This document shows, one piece after another, positions 1 to 7,321 of a stretch of 7,758 nt of DNA. Below the pieces are notes generated by a model, which saw only the letters and a list, made by a program, of their open reading frames with translations, searched no databases and had not been told where the DNA came from. The stretch is from contig JAIRYU010000063.1 in assembly GCA_031267545.1 (NCBI GenBank), positions 1 through 7,758 of the forward strand, in the 5' to 3' direction. A program made the translations under genes and the position numbers. The stretch comes from Holosporales bacterium. GTDB taxonomy: Bacteria > Pseudomonadota > Alphaproteobacteria > RUG11792. Each line of letters begins with the position of its first letter. Position 1 is the first letter of the stretch.

Positions 1-3000
1 ATGAAATATTTAATCCGAGCGATCTCAGTTCTTTTACCAACACATTAAATGACTCCGGTATATCTGGAACTACCTCGTTTTCACCGCTAACAATTGACTC
101 GTAGACAGCAGTTCTCCCACGCACGTCGTCTGACTTTACAGTAAGCATCTCCCTTAGGATATACGACGCTCCGTACCCCTCGAGGGCCCACACCTCCATC
201 TCTCCAAACCTCTGTCCGCCAAACTGAGCTTTACCTCCCAAAGGCTGCTGTGTAATTAAGCTGTATGGTCCGACAGACCTTGCGTGGATTTTGTCGTCAA
301 CGAGGTGATGCAATTTCAGCATATATTTGTATCCAACAGTAACTGGTCGGTCAAACGGCTCTCCGGTACACCCGTCATAAAGGGTAACCTGTCCGGATTT
401 ATTCAAGCCGGCTTTCTCTAAACTTTGTTCGATATCCGTGAGTTTTGCTCCGTCAAATACGGGGCTCGCGAGCGGAACTCCATTACACAAATTACCAGCA
501 AGTTCCTCAATTTCATTGTCGTTCATCGACTTGATATCGTCGACGTCGTCTTTATCATAGTAGACGCTAACAACTTTATCCCTAACATCGCCAATTGTCG
601 CTGCGTTCAATCTGTACTCGTCAAGGATTTTTTGAATTTGCACGCCTAACCCATGCGCGGCTGCTCCAAGGTGAGTTTCAAGAATCTGTCCGACATTCAT
701 TCTGGACGGCAGTCCTAGCGGATTCAACACGATATCGACTGGCGTGCCATCGGCAAGGTACGGCATGTCTTCCACGGGCACTATCTTGGAGACTACCCCT
801 TTGTTCCCATGGCGTCCAGCCATCTTATCCCCGGGCTGAATCTTTCTCTTGTTGGCAATAAACACCTTAACAAGCTTCAAGATACCGGCCGGAAGATCGT
901 CTCCCTTCCTGAGTTTTTCTATGCTGTCCTTTAACGATTTCTGTAACTTTTCTACTTTGTTCTCAAATTGCTTCGCTATAACTTCGACTAGCTTTCGGAT
1001 ACGTTGGTCCTTAACAGAAATTTTCCTTATCTGATACAGCGACAATCCTTCCAGCATCGCTGCGTCTATTGTGGTTCCTTCAATATGCTCGTCAAATTTC
1101 GAGGCGAGTTTTTGTCCAATGATCTTATCGTAAATTTGTCTGTGATACGCCTGCTCTAGAATCTTCTGTTCCGCGTCACGGTCTCTAGCTAATTCATTTA
1201 TCAACTGCATTTCGATTGCAATCGAGCGCTCGTCCTTTTCTACCCCCCGTCTCATGAGCACCTGAACATCGACTACTGTACCTGATACGCCCGGTGGAAC
1301 CCTAAACGACGTTCCCTTGACGTCAGCGGCCTTTTCTCCGAATATCGCCCTCAACAATTTTTCTTCTGGCGTCATCGGAGTTTCGCCCTTAGGAGTTACC
1401 TTCCCGACCAGGATATCTCCCGGGCCAACTTCAGAGCCAACATAAATGATACCAGACTCATCGAGATTCCTGAGAGATTCTTCGGCAATATTCGGAATAT
1501 CCCTTGTAAACTCCTCATTCCCGAGCTTCGTATCCCTTGCCGTAACTTCAAAGCTTTCGATGTGAATCGACGTTAATACGTCATCTTGCACTATGTTTTC
1601 GGAAAGAATAATGGAATCTTCAAAGCTGTATCCGCGCCATGACATAAACGCCACGAGCAGGTTTCTGCCAAGCGCAAGTTCGCCTTTATCCGTTGACGGA
1701 CCATCGGCAATAATATCTCCGCTCCTTACGATGTCGCCCGGCTTTACAAGAGGTTTCTGATTGATACATGTTCCCATATTAGAACACATGAACTTGGCAA
1801 GGGTGTATACGTCCGCGCCTGAATCCTCTTCGTCGGTAACTCGTACGACAATTCTCTTTGCGTCTACATAATCAACAATTCCGCCTCTCTTTACGACGAT
1901 AGACGCGCCTGAATCTCTCGCTACAACCTCCTCCATTCCAGTTCCAATAAGCGGAGCTTCCGGATTGACCAGCGGAACAGCTTGCCTTTGCATGTTTGCT
2001 CCCATCAATGCGCGGCTAGCGTCGTCATTTTCCAAGAATGGAATGAGGGCCGCCGCAACCGACACGGCCTGCCTCGGCGATACATCCGCGTGCGATATTT
2101 CAGATTTTGGCCTCAATCCGATATCCCCCATACGTCTCGATATCACCAAATCATCTACTATGTTGCCATCGCCATCTACCGTTGTTCCCGCCTGCGCAAT
2201 CGTGTGCTTCCATTCTTCGGTCGCCGTGAGATAGTTCACTTCGCCAGTAATTTTGCCGTCTACCACCTTCCTATAGGGAGCTTCTATAAATCCGTATTTA
2301 TTGATTTTGGCATATGACGCTAACGAGTTAATCAAACCAATATTCTGGCCCTCGGGAGTTTCTATCGGACACAATCTAGAATAGTGAGTGGGGTGTACGT
2401 CTCGCACCTCAAAGCCGGCTCGCTCTCTCGAGAGTCCTCCGGGACCTAATGCCGATAGCCTTCTCTTATGCGTAATTTCCGACAGCGGATTCGTTTGGTC
2501 CATAAATTGCGACAACTGCGACAACAGGAAAAAGTCGCGAATTGCAGATACTAAAGGTTTTGCGTTAATAAGATCGCTCGGCACGTAGCCGTCCACATCT
2601 ATAGCAACCAATTTTTCTCGTATCGCTTTCTCCATGCGCAGCATTCCGAGTCTGCACTGATTTTCAATCAACTCGCCAACGGATCGTACTCTTCTGTTAC
2701 CAAGATTATCGATGTCATCAGTTTCTTCTTTACCGTCTTTAACGGCAAACAATAGCTTTACTATCCGAATTAGATCGTCTTTCTGTAGCGTCCTAATTTT
2801 GTCAGAAATATCTGTTCCAAGCCTATCGTTTATCTTCGCCCTACCTACCGCAGATAAATCATAGCGCTCCGGATCATAAAGGATGGAGTACAGAAGATCC
2901 TCGCCGCCCGATACCGACGGCGCCTCTCCTGGAATAAGCGCTCTATACAACTCTATCAATGCGTCCGATCTGTTGTTGCAACGCGAATAGGCGAACGTAT

Positions 3001-4141
3001 TTAACATATACGAACCAGATGTAGCCGTATCAATAAACAAAATATCTATCTTTTTGACTCTGAGCGTCCCAAATTTCTCGAGAACTACATCCGTAATTTT
3101 TTCGCCAGCCTCAAAATATATCTCTCCAGTTTTTTCGTTGATCGTGTCCTTGGCTATGTAACGATCAATCATGCTGTCGTTATGAACGAATACGTTCTTT
3201 AGTCCGCCTTCCTCCAGGATATTCAGCATTCTCGGAGTGATTCTGTCACCGGCCTTAGCGACGACTTGCATCGTATCAGCGTCTATGATATCCAGTTCCA
3301 ATTTTGTCCCGGTATAGTGACTTTTGTTGAACGCGCTCGTCCACCCATCATTCGCTCTTTTAAACTCGACGGCTTCGTGAAAGATATTTAGAATCTCCTC
3401 CTTCGACATGCCGGTCATGCACCCGTCTTGCGCTGCTTCGCCGTCCTTGAGTTTCCTTTTGTATGCCTCAGTTTCACGACTCTCCAGGCACATGAAGAAT
3501 GTTGTTGCAAGGACTTTGCGCCTCCTGTCTATCCTCACATACAAGACGTCTCTGTGGTCAAATTCAAAATCTATCCACGAGCCTCTGTACGGTATGATCC
3601 TCGCTGCGAATAGATACTTTCCCGACGAATGAGTCTTCCCATTATCATGATCGATAAATACACCGGGGCTCCTGTGCATCTGTGATACCACTACCCGTTC
3701 GATCCCGTTGAATATGAAGGTGCCTCGGTCTGTCATAAGCGGGACGTCTCCAAGATACACATCCTGCTCTTTAACGTCTTTAATCGCGCGAGTTCCAGTC
3801 GCTAGATCCACGTCCCACACGATCAATCGAAATTTTCCCCTTAGCGATGCGGAGTAGGTTCCTCCTCTTTGGCGACACTCGATCTCCGTGTACTTCGGCT
3901 CGTCAAATGTGTACTCACAGAACTCAAGCTGAGATTTCCCCTCCTGATCTCTGATAGGAAAGAACGAATTGAATGCCCCAAGTAGTCCGGTATTCTTCAC
4001 CTCTTTGGACGGAATTCCGTATTGCAGGAACGAGTTAAAAGAATTTTTTTGGAGAGCGATGAGATCCGGTAACTGCGTCCTTTCCTTGATACTGCCAAAA
4101 AACCTGCGAATGCGTTTACGACCTGTATACGACCTTACCAT
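1..4141 (-). CDS. rpoB: RNA polymerase beta subunit, 3' end cut by window edge
   Basis: This gene encodes the beta subunit of the core RNA polymerase, which forms one jaw of the enzyme and much of the catalytic cleft. I translated it by hand: one open frame runs from ATG at 4141 to the left edge, 1380 full codons with no stop and no net frame change. The family length suggests only a handful of residues are missing. Visible landmarks are GKTHSSGK near residue 168, the rifampicin-pocket motif SQLSQFMDQ from residue 541, GDILVGKVTPKGE near 915, the active-site lysines in GDKMAGRHGNKGV (K1106 and K1114, spaced 8 apart as K1065 and K1073 of E. coli), and GQRFGEMEVWALE near 1305-1318. Start choice is supported by AAGGG six bases upstream. 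It follows rplL by 90 bases, as in most bacteria; rpoC would be expected next, outside the window. Phrases such as KEQDVYLGD are alphaproteobacterial. The oddity is LL just before SQLSQFMDQ. Confidence 0.98.
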   Translation of the reverse strand, partial: MVRSYTGRKRIRRFFGSIKERTQLPDLIALQKNSFNSFLQYGIPSKEVKNTGLLGAFNSFFPIRDQEGKSQLEFCEYTFDEPKYTEIECRQRGGTYSASLRGKFRLIVWDVDLATGTRAIKDVKEQDVYLGDVPLMTDRGTFIFNGIERVVVSQMHRSPGVFIDHDNGKTHSSGKYLFAARIIPYRGSWIDFEFDHRDVLYVRIDRRRKVLATTFFMCLESRETEAYKRKLKDGEAAQDGCMTGMSKEEILNIFHEAVEFKRANDGWTSAFNKSHYTGTKLELDIIDADTMQVVAKAGDRITPRMLNILEEGGLKNVFVHNDSMIDRYIAKDTINEKTGEIYFEAGEKITDVVLEKFGTLRVKKIDILFIDTATSGSYMLNTFAYSRCNNRSDALIELYRALIPGEAPSVSGGEDLLYSILYDPERYDLSAVGRAKINDRLGTDISDKIRTLQKDDLIRIVKLLFAVKDGKEETDDIDNLGNRRVRSVGELIENQCRLGMLRMEKAIREKLVAIDVDGYVPSDLINAKPLVSAIRDFFLLSQLSQFMDQTNPLSEITHKRRLSALGPGGLSRERAGFEVRDVHPTHYSRLCPIETPEGQNIGLINSLASYAKINKYGFIEAPYRKVVDGKITGEVNYLTATEEWKHTIAQAGTTVDGDGNIVDDLVISRRMGDIGLRPKSEISHADVSPRQAVSVAAALIPFLENDDASRALMGANMQRQAVPLVNPEAPLIGTGMEEVVARDSGASIVVKRGGIVDYVDAKRIVVRVTDEEDSGADVYTLAKFMCSNMGTCINQKPLVKPGDIVRSGDIIADGPSTDKGELALGRNLLVAFMSWRGYSFEDSIILSENIVQDDVLTSIHIESFEVTARDTKLGNEEFTRDIPNIAEESLRNLDESGIIYVGSEVGPGDILVGKVTPKGETPMTPEEKLLRAIFGEKAADVKGTSFRVPPGVSGTVVDVQVLMRRGVEKDERSIAIEMQLINELARDRDAEQKILEQAYHRQIYDKIIGQKLASKFDEHIEGTTIDAAMLEGLSLYQIRKISVKDQRIRKLVEVIAKQFENKVEKLQKSLKDSIEKLRKGDDLPAGILKLVKVFIANKRKIQPGDKMAGRHGNKGVVSKIVPVEDMPYLADGTPVDIVLNPLGLPSRMNVGQILETHLGAAAHGLGVQIQKILDEYRLNAATIGDVRDKVVSVYYDKDDVDDIKSMNDNEIEELAGNLCNGVPLASPVFDGAKLTDIEQSLEKAGLNKSGQVTLYDGCTGEPFDRPVTVGYKYMLKLHHLVDDKIHARSVGPYSLITQQPLGGKAQFGGQRFGEMEVWALEGYGASYILREMLTVKSDDVRGRTAVYESIVSGENEVVPDIPESFNVLVKELRSLGLNIS

Positions 4142-4181
4142 ACGGAACCCTTCTATAAAACAGCCACACAAAACAACCTGA

Positions 4182-4210
4182 TGGTGGAGTCGCTAATTCG
4201 CTATCCACCA
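4182..4210 (-). promoter_or_regulatory. Intercistronic hairpin between rplL and rpoB
   Basis: A perfect 7-bp inverted repeat, TGGTGGA and TCCACCA, is separated by 15 bases in the 90-base gap between the rplL stop and the rpoB start. On the transcript there is no continuous U run after it, so it does not look like a full terminator. In E. coli the same gap carries an attenuator and an RNase III processing site that lower rpoB output relative to the ribosomal proteins. A similar role here is inferred from position only. Confidence 0.5.
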
Positions 4211-4231
4211 CAGTTTCGGATTGCACATCCG

Positions 4232-4606
4232 TTATTTAATTACAACCTTGGCTCCAGCAGCTTCGAGCTGCTTCTTTATCTTTTCGGCCTCCTCTTTATT
4301 GACGCCGGCCTTCACTACCTTTGGCGCTCCTTCGACTAATTCCTTAGCTTCTTTCAATCCAAGGTCCGGTGCGATCGCTCTAACCTCCTTAATGACGTTG
4401 ATCTTGCTAGCGCCAGCCTCAGTTAGCTCAACGTCAAATTCGGTTTTCTCCTCAACGGGGGCGGCGCCGCCCGCCACTGGAGTCGCTACCGCAACAGCGG
4501 CTGCCGCGCTAACTCCCCACGTTTCTTCCAACAGCTTTGACAATTCAGCTGCCTCCAGTACTGTTAGCTTCGACAGTTCCTCTACTATCTTTGTTAAATC
4601 AGCCAT
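4232..4606 (-). CDS. rplL: 50S ribosomal protein L7/L12
   Basis: L7/L12 is the multicopy stalk protein of the large subunit that recruits and stimulates the translational GTPases (EF-Tu, EF-G, IF2, RF3). The 124-residue product has the full family layout: an N-terminal dimerisation and L10-binding part (MADLTKIVEELSKL..., about residues 1-33), an alanine, valine, proline and glycine rich hinge (about 34-52), and the C-terminal factor-binding domain starting at EKTEFDVELTEAG with KINVIKEVR and LGLKEAKELVEGAPK. The length is normal (120-126). A strong Shine-Dalgarno AAAGGAG lies eight bases before the ATG. Between VR and LGLKEAK it reads AIAPD, about one residue longer than the usual AITG seen in many proteobacteria; some other bacteria have a similar extra residue. 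It follows rplJ with a 54-base gap that contains a terminator-like hairpin. Confidence 0.98.
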   Translation of the reverse strand: MADLTKIVEELSKLTVLEAAELSKLLEETWGVSAAAAVAVATPVAGGAAPVEEKTEFDVELTEAGASKINVIKEVRAIAPDLGLKEAKELVEGAPKVVKAGVNKEEAEKIKKQLEAAGAKVVIK

Positions 4607-4622
4607 TTTTCATACTCCTTTC

Positions 4623-4652
4623 AAAAAACAAAAAACGGGACACATCATCCCG
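4623..4652 (-). terminator. Terminator-like hairpin between rplJ and rplL (probable attenuator)
   Basis: On the transcript CGGGA and UCCCG form a 5-bp GC-rich stem, extendable by G-U pairs, with a loop of about 7 bases. It is followed directly by UUUUUUGUUUUUU. This is the form of an intrinsic terminator, though with a short stem. Its 5' arm begins only eight bases after the rplJ stop codon, so a ribosome ending rplJ would cover it and could prevent folding. The rplL Shine-Dalgarno begins right after the U tract. Partial termination or processing is inferred. Confidence 0.55.
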
Positions 4653-4660
4653 CCTATGCG

Positions 4661-5164
4661 TTAATTTCTTAACGCGATAACCCTGGCTACCCGAGCGGAC
4701 GGTTCCCTTACGGTTCTGACAATCTTCGTCGCGGCTGCGGTTAGCAATCCAATGAGCTGGGCTCTTAGTTCATCCATAGACGGCAACGACGCCAGAGATT
4801 TAACGGCGTCAACAGATATTGCATTACCATCCATAACGCCACAAAGCACAGACATCTTCTCGCTTTCCTTGGCAAACTCAGATATAGCCTTCGCCATCCC
4901 AACTGGATTGTCAGAATAAGCCAACGCTGTCGGCCCATCCAAATATTCCGAAATTGAGTCTAGCGGAGAATTACTGATCGCCATGCGAGCAAGGGTGTTC
5001 TTGAGAACCTTAAAGTTCGCGTTAGCCGCCCTCATATCCTTGCGAAACTTCGTTATTTCACCGACTGTAATTCCGGCAGACCTACTGACGGCAATCACTA
5101 TGGAGGCCCCCAACAACTCGTTTCGGATACTCGATACGAACGATTCTTTTTCTTGCCTCTTCAT
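4661..5164 (-). CDS. rplJ: 50S ribosomal protein L10
   Basis: L10 anchors the L7/L12 dimers to the 23S rRNA at the base of the GTPase stalk; in many bacteria the L10-L12 complex also represses its own mRNA. The product from this start has 167 residues, normal for the family, beginning MKRQEKESFV. Family marks are FKVLKNTLARMA (about residues 51-62), GPTALAYSDNPV (about 77-88), SLASLPSMDELRAQLIGLL, and a C-terminal helix that binds L7/L12. An in-frame ATG at 5182 would add six residues (MLRRRR), but the purine-rich Shine-Dalgarno AAGGAG at 5172-5177 lies inside that extension and sits seven bases before the ATG at 5164, so the shorter form is preferred. It is preceded by an L10-leader type RNA structure and followed by rplL. 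Confidence 0.97.
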   Translation of the reverse strand: MKRQEKESFVSSIRNELLGASIVIAVSRSAGITVGEITKFRKDMRAANANFKVLKNTLARMAISNSPLDSISEYLDGPTALAYSDNPVGMAKAISEFAKESEKMSVLCGVMDGNAISVDAVKSLASLPSMDELRAQLIGLLTAAATKIVRTVREPSARVARVIALRN

Positions 5165-5171
5165 CCTTCTT

Positions 5172-5177
5172 CTCCTT
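5172..5177 (-). promoter_or_regulatory. Shine-Dalgarno that fixes the rplJ start
   Basis: AAGGAG with a seven-base spacer to the ATG at 5164. It falls within the six-codon extension that would follow from starting at 5182, which argues against the longer form. Confidence 0.8.
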
Positions 5178-5218
5178 AACATTCACCAAAGCGCAGAAGG
5201 AGTACAAAATACCACTTC

Positions 5219-5293
5219 TGTCTATTGCAGGAGTTCACGTTAGCGAACATTAGCCCGCGCGGCAACGTAACGGCGCGAGACCTGCAGTCTTCG
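5219..5293 (-). ncRNA. L10-type ribosomal protein leader of rplJ-rplL
   Basis: In the 194-base gap before rplJ the transcript reads GAAGACUGCAGG (5281-5292) and later CCUGCAAUAGAC (5220-5231). UGCAGG pairs exactly with CCUGCA, and both flanking GAAGAC and UAGAC strings match what I recall of the L10 leader, whose kink-turn is bound by the L10-L7/L12 complex. Between the two strands lie two further stems: CGCGC with GCGCG (5256-5260 and 5273-5277), and a hairpin at 5233-5248 with a six-pair stem and a UAAC loop. The expected role is autogenous control of rplJ and rplL translation. The identity rests on motif, pairing and position; no covariance search was done. Confidence 0.8.
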
Positions 5294-5295
5294 AC

Positions 5296-5348
5296 AATGC
5301 TCAACGCGCGTGCCGAGCATTTTTCGCCGCCCTAATTACTAGCGCGGC
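5296..5348 (-). other. Two hairpins between rplA and the L10 leader
   Basis: Just after the rplA stop, GCCGC and GCGGC (5326-5330 and 5344-5348) form one stem with a 13-base loop, flanked by UUUU and AAAA strings that could lengthen it. A second stem pairs AATGCTC with GAGCATT (5296-5302 and 5315-5321). Neither is followed by a U run on the transcript. They may separate the rplKA and rplJL messages or form the outer part of the leader; I found no convincing promoter here. Confidence 0.45.
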
Positions 5349-5358
5349 AAAATTCTTT

Positions 5359-6042
5359 CTAATCCAGCGTGAAGGCAACCCCTACTCCCATCGTTGAACT
5401 CAGGGCCATCTTTCTGACGTACGTACCTTTTACACTAACTGGCTTAGCCTTGATAACGGCGTCAAGCAATGTCTTTGCATTTTCAGCAATTGCCTCATTT
5501 GAAAAACTAACTTTTCCAATGCCGGCATGTATGATTCCGCCTTTTTCCGATCTATATTCTATTTGCCCGCCTTTGATATTGCGGATTGCGGCGGCAACGT
5601 CGGCAGTTACCGTGCCAAGTTTTGGGTTTGGCATAAGCCCCTTAGGCCCGAGGATTTTACCTACCTTTCCAACCATAATCATCATATCCGGCGTTGCGAC
5701 GCAGCGATCGAACTGTATGTCGCCCTTCTGTATCATGTCAACCAGCTCTTCGGCTCCAACTATGTCGGCCCCGGCATTCTTCGCTTCCTCGGCTTTTTTA
5801 TCTTTTGCAAACACAGCGACTTTATAGGTTTTCCCGGTGCCATTCGGGAGTGACACAACCCCTCTAATTGTCTGATCCTGCTTGGTCGGATCGATTCCTA
5901 ACGTAATGCAAAGTTCGACAGTCTCATCAAATTTAGCCGTCGCTGCCTTCTTAACAATAGCCACAGCTTCAGATAGTGGGTGTGCCTTTTCTAGGCTAAG
6001 TTCCTTCCTTGCGTTTCTCAATCTTTTTCCAGTGCGCGCCAT
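5359..6042 (-). CDS. rplA: 50S ribosomal protein L1
   Basis: L1 binds 23S rRNA at the mobile L1 stalk, which helps release deacylated tRNA from the E site; in many bacteria it also represses translation of the rplK-rplA mRNA. The 227-residue product has the usual length (about 225-235) and ends VGVAFTLD. Family marks are KFDETVEL (about 37-44), RGVVSLPNGTGK (about 60-71), the signature IMVGKVGKILGPKGLMPNPK followed by LGTV (about 121-144), and EKGGIIHAGIGKVSF. The start is fixed by GGAGG overlapping the end of rplK, seven bases before the ATG. Only two bases separate it from rplK, so the two are very likely translationally coupled. Confidence 0.98.
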   Translation of the reverse strand: MARTGKRLRNARKELSLEKAHPLSEAVAIVKKAATAKFDETVELCITLGIDPTKQDQTIRGVVSLPNGTGKTYKVAVFAKDKKAEEAKNAGADIVGAEELVDMIQKGDIQFDRCVATPDMMIMVGKVGKILGPKGLMPNPKLGTVTADVAAAIRNIKGGQIEYRSEKGGIIHAGIGKVSFSNEAIAENAKTLLDAVIKAKPVSVKGTYVRKMALSSTMGVGVAFTLD

Positions 6043-6044
6043 AA

Positions 6045-6479
6045 TTATCCCTCCATCACCTCTACGCCCATAGATTTCGCGGACCCAATAATCATTCGGC
6101 TCGCGGCGTCAATGTCGTGCGCATTCAAATCTTGCATTTTTTGCTTTGCTATTTCTTCAACCTGCGACATCTTTATCTTTGCGATCGGAGCTGTGATTCC
6201 AGTTTTTTGCGATCCGCTTGTGATCTGGGCAGCCTTCTTTATGTAGTAGGTTACCGGCGGAGTTTTCATCTCAAACTCAAAGCTCTTATCGACAAATGCC
6301 GTAATTACAACCGGTACCGGCATTCCGGGCTCCATCGACTGCGTCTTCGCATTGAACGTTTTGCAGAACTCCATGATATTGAGCCCCTTTTGCGCCAGGG
6401 CTGGCCCTATAGGAGGCGACGGGTTCGCCTTCCCGGCGGGAATCTGCAGCTTTATGTATCCAACAATTTTTTTTGCCAT
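6045..6479 (-). CDS. rplK: 50S ribosomal protein L11
   Basis: L11 binds the GTPase-associated region of 23S rRNA at the stalk base and is needed for RelA activation in bacteria that have it; in the known family its N-terminal prolines line the thiostrepton site. The 144-residue product has normal length. Visible marks are the N-terminal KLQIPAGKANPSPPIGPALA with conserved prolines at about 21-26, GLNIMEFCKTFNAKT, the linker and rRNA-binding C-terminal domain with TPPVTYYIKKAA, and the end ASRMIIGSAKSMGVEV. A Shine-Dalgarno AGGAG sits eight bases before the ATG. The usual ALGQ is ALAQ here, a mild change. It lies 83 bases after nusG, behind an L1-type leader, and is followed almost directly by rplA. 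Confidence 0.98.
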   Translation of the reverse strand: MAKKIVGYIKLQIPAGKANPSPPIGPALAQKGLNIMEFCKTFNAKTQSMEPGMPVPVVITAFVDKSFEFEMKTPPVTYYIKKAAQITSGSQKTGITAPIAKIKMSQVEEIAKQKMQDLNAHDIDAASRMIIGSAKSMGVEVMEG

Positions 6480-6513
6480 TTTCTCTTCTCCTAAATCCTA
6501 ATCTTCACCGCCC

Positions 6514-6548
6514 CGTGGTACAACGATCAAATGACCAAACCTCCCACA
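6514..6548 (-). promoter_or_regulatory. Probable L1-binding mRNA leader of rplK-rplA
   Basis: The nusG-rplK gap reads GUGGGAGG (6540-6547) and later ACCAC (6515-6519) on the transcript. GUGG pairs with CCAC, and inside it GGUC and GAUC form a short upper stem with an AUUU loop. That leaves an asymmetric purine-rich internal loop, GAGGUUU against GUUGUA. This arrangement, a lower stem with GGGAG and an opposing ACCAC, is what I recall for the L1 operator before rplK in many bacteria. L1 repression of its own operon is inferred, not shown. Confidence 0.6.
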
Positions 6549-6562
6549 GAGAACCTCTAAAT

Positions 6563-7099
6563 CTATACCTTGGCCACCTGGGTATATTCCAATGTAACAG
6601 GAGTTGCGCGTCCGAATATCATTACTGACACTTTCAGCCTTTGCCTACCATTATCCACTTCCTCAACGAATCCGGAAAACGACGCGAACGGACCGTCCAT
6701 AACCTTTACCTGATCCCCGGCATCATACGTTATCGCGCTTCTCGGCGATTCGCTAGCCTCCTGAGCCTTCTTCATGATTCTCGCGACTTCCTGCTCGCTT
6801 ACTGGAGTTGGACGTCCCTTCATTCCTAGGAATCCGGATACCCTTGGTATGCCTCTTACTAGGCACCCAGTATCTTCGTTCATGACCATCTTAACTAGGA
6901 TGTATCCAGGATAGTACTTCCTGTTGACATTCACTCTCTCGCCGCCTTTTAGCTCGACCACTTCCTCAGTTGGAATTAACGTTTCTTCAAAGTACTGTCG
7001 CAGTCCCTTCTTCTCGGCAGTTTCGAGTATTGCTCCCGCCGTCTTATCTTCGGAACCGGAATACACATGTACTATGTACCACCTTGCTTTTTGCATCAT
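6563..7099 (-). CDS. nusG: Transcription termination/antitermination factor NusG
   Basis: NusG binds the RNA polymerase clamp through its N-terminal domain and contacts ribosomal protein S10 or Rho through its C-terminal KOW domain, affecting elongation, pausing and coupling to translation. The start at 7099 gives 178 residues, the usual size. The N-terminal NGN domain begins RWYIVHVYSGSEDK and includes NRKYYPGYILVKM; the KOW domain follows GDQVKVMDGPFASFSGFVEEVD and ends FGRATPVTLEYTQVAKV. The start overlaps the secE stop as ATGATG: ATG at 7099 overlaps TGA by three bases' worth of shared sequence, and a second ATG at 7096 is equally possible (177 residues). The Shine-Dalgarno is weak (TTGGG), so translation is probably coupled to secE. 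An in-frame ATG at 7132 would add eleven unlike residues from inside secE and is not favoured. Confidence 0.97.
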   Translation of the reverse strand: MMQKARWYIVHVYSGSEDKTAGAILETAEKKGLRQYFEETLIPTEEVVELKGGERVNVNRKYYPGYILVKMVMNEDTGCLVRGIPRVSGFLGMKGRPTPVSEQEVARIMKKAQEASESPRSAITYDAGDQVKVMDGPFASFSGFVEEVDNGRQRLKVSVMIFGRATPVTLEYTQVAKV

Positions 7100-7299
7100 T
7101 GCCCAATTATCGAATGAACAATCTTGTACCACGCCGTGTCAACAAGGGCGAAAAATAGCGACGCGATCAACGCGATGACAAAGACAACGATAGTGGTTAC
7201 AATAACCTCTTTTCTGGAAGACCATGTCACCTTTCCGATCTCGGCTTTTACGTCCGACATGTAGGAAATAAATCTCCCGACTACAGACACTGACCCCAT
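7096..7299 (-). CDS. secE: Preprotein translocase subunit SecE
   Basis: SecE is the small inner-membrane subunit that clamps the SecY channel. From the ATG at 7299 the product has 67 residues, in line with short single-helix SecE proteins of most bacteria. It has an amphipathic stretch (ISYMSDVKAEIGKVTW) followed by one hydrophobic helix (about residues 32-52, IVTTIVVFVIALIASLFFALV) and a short periplasmic end. A GTG at 7305 would add two residues, but GGGA lies about nine bases before the ATG at 7299, a better spacing. The near-universal TWPSRKE motif reads TWSSRKE here. It sits between tRNA-Trp and nusG, a common bacterial arrangement, and overlaps the nusG start. Confidence 0.95.
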   Translation of the reverse strand: MGSVSVVGRFISYMSDVKAEIGKVTWSSRKEVIVTTIVVFVIALIASLFFALVDTAWYKIVHSIIGQ

Positions 7300-7321
7300 T
7301 ACCACATTCCCAACTCAATCG

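Noticed and set aside
1965..2317. Overlapping plus-strand frames opposite rpoB
   Set aside because: They lie entirely inside rpoB, overlap each other in different frames and show no family motif.
1..4141. Possible frameshift or break in rpoB
   Set aside because: Codon phase at the ATG and at the left edge is the same, and conserved motifs appear in order throughout my hand translation, so the gene looks intact up to the edge.
4221..4664. Plus-strand frame of 147 codons opposite rplL
   Set aside because: It is the antisense shadow of rplL; the serine, threonine and alanine rich content mirrors the hinge codons, and the sense protein is an unmistakable L7/L12.
5369..5827. Plus-strand frame of 152 codons opposite rplA
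   Set aside because: Antisense shadow of a clear L1 gene, with no ribosome binding site or context of its own.
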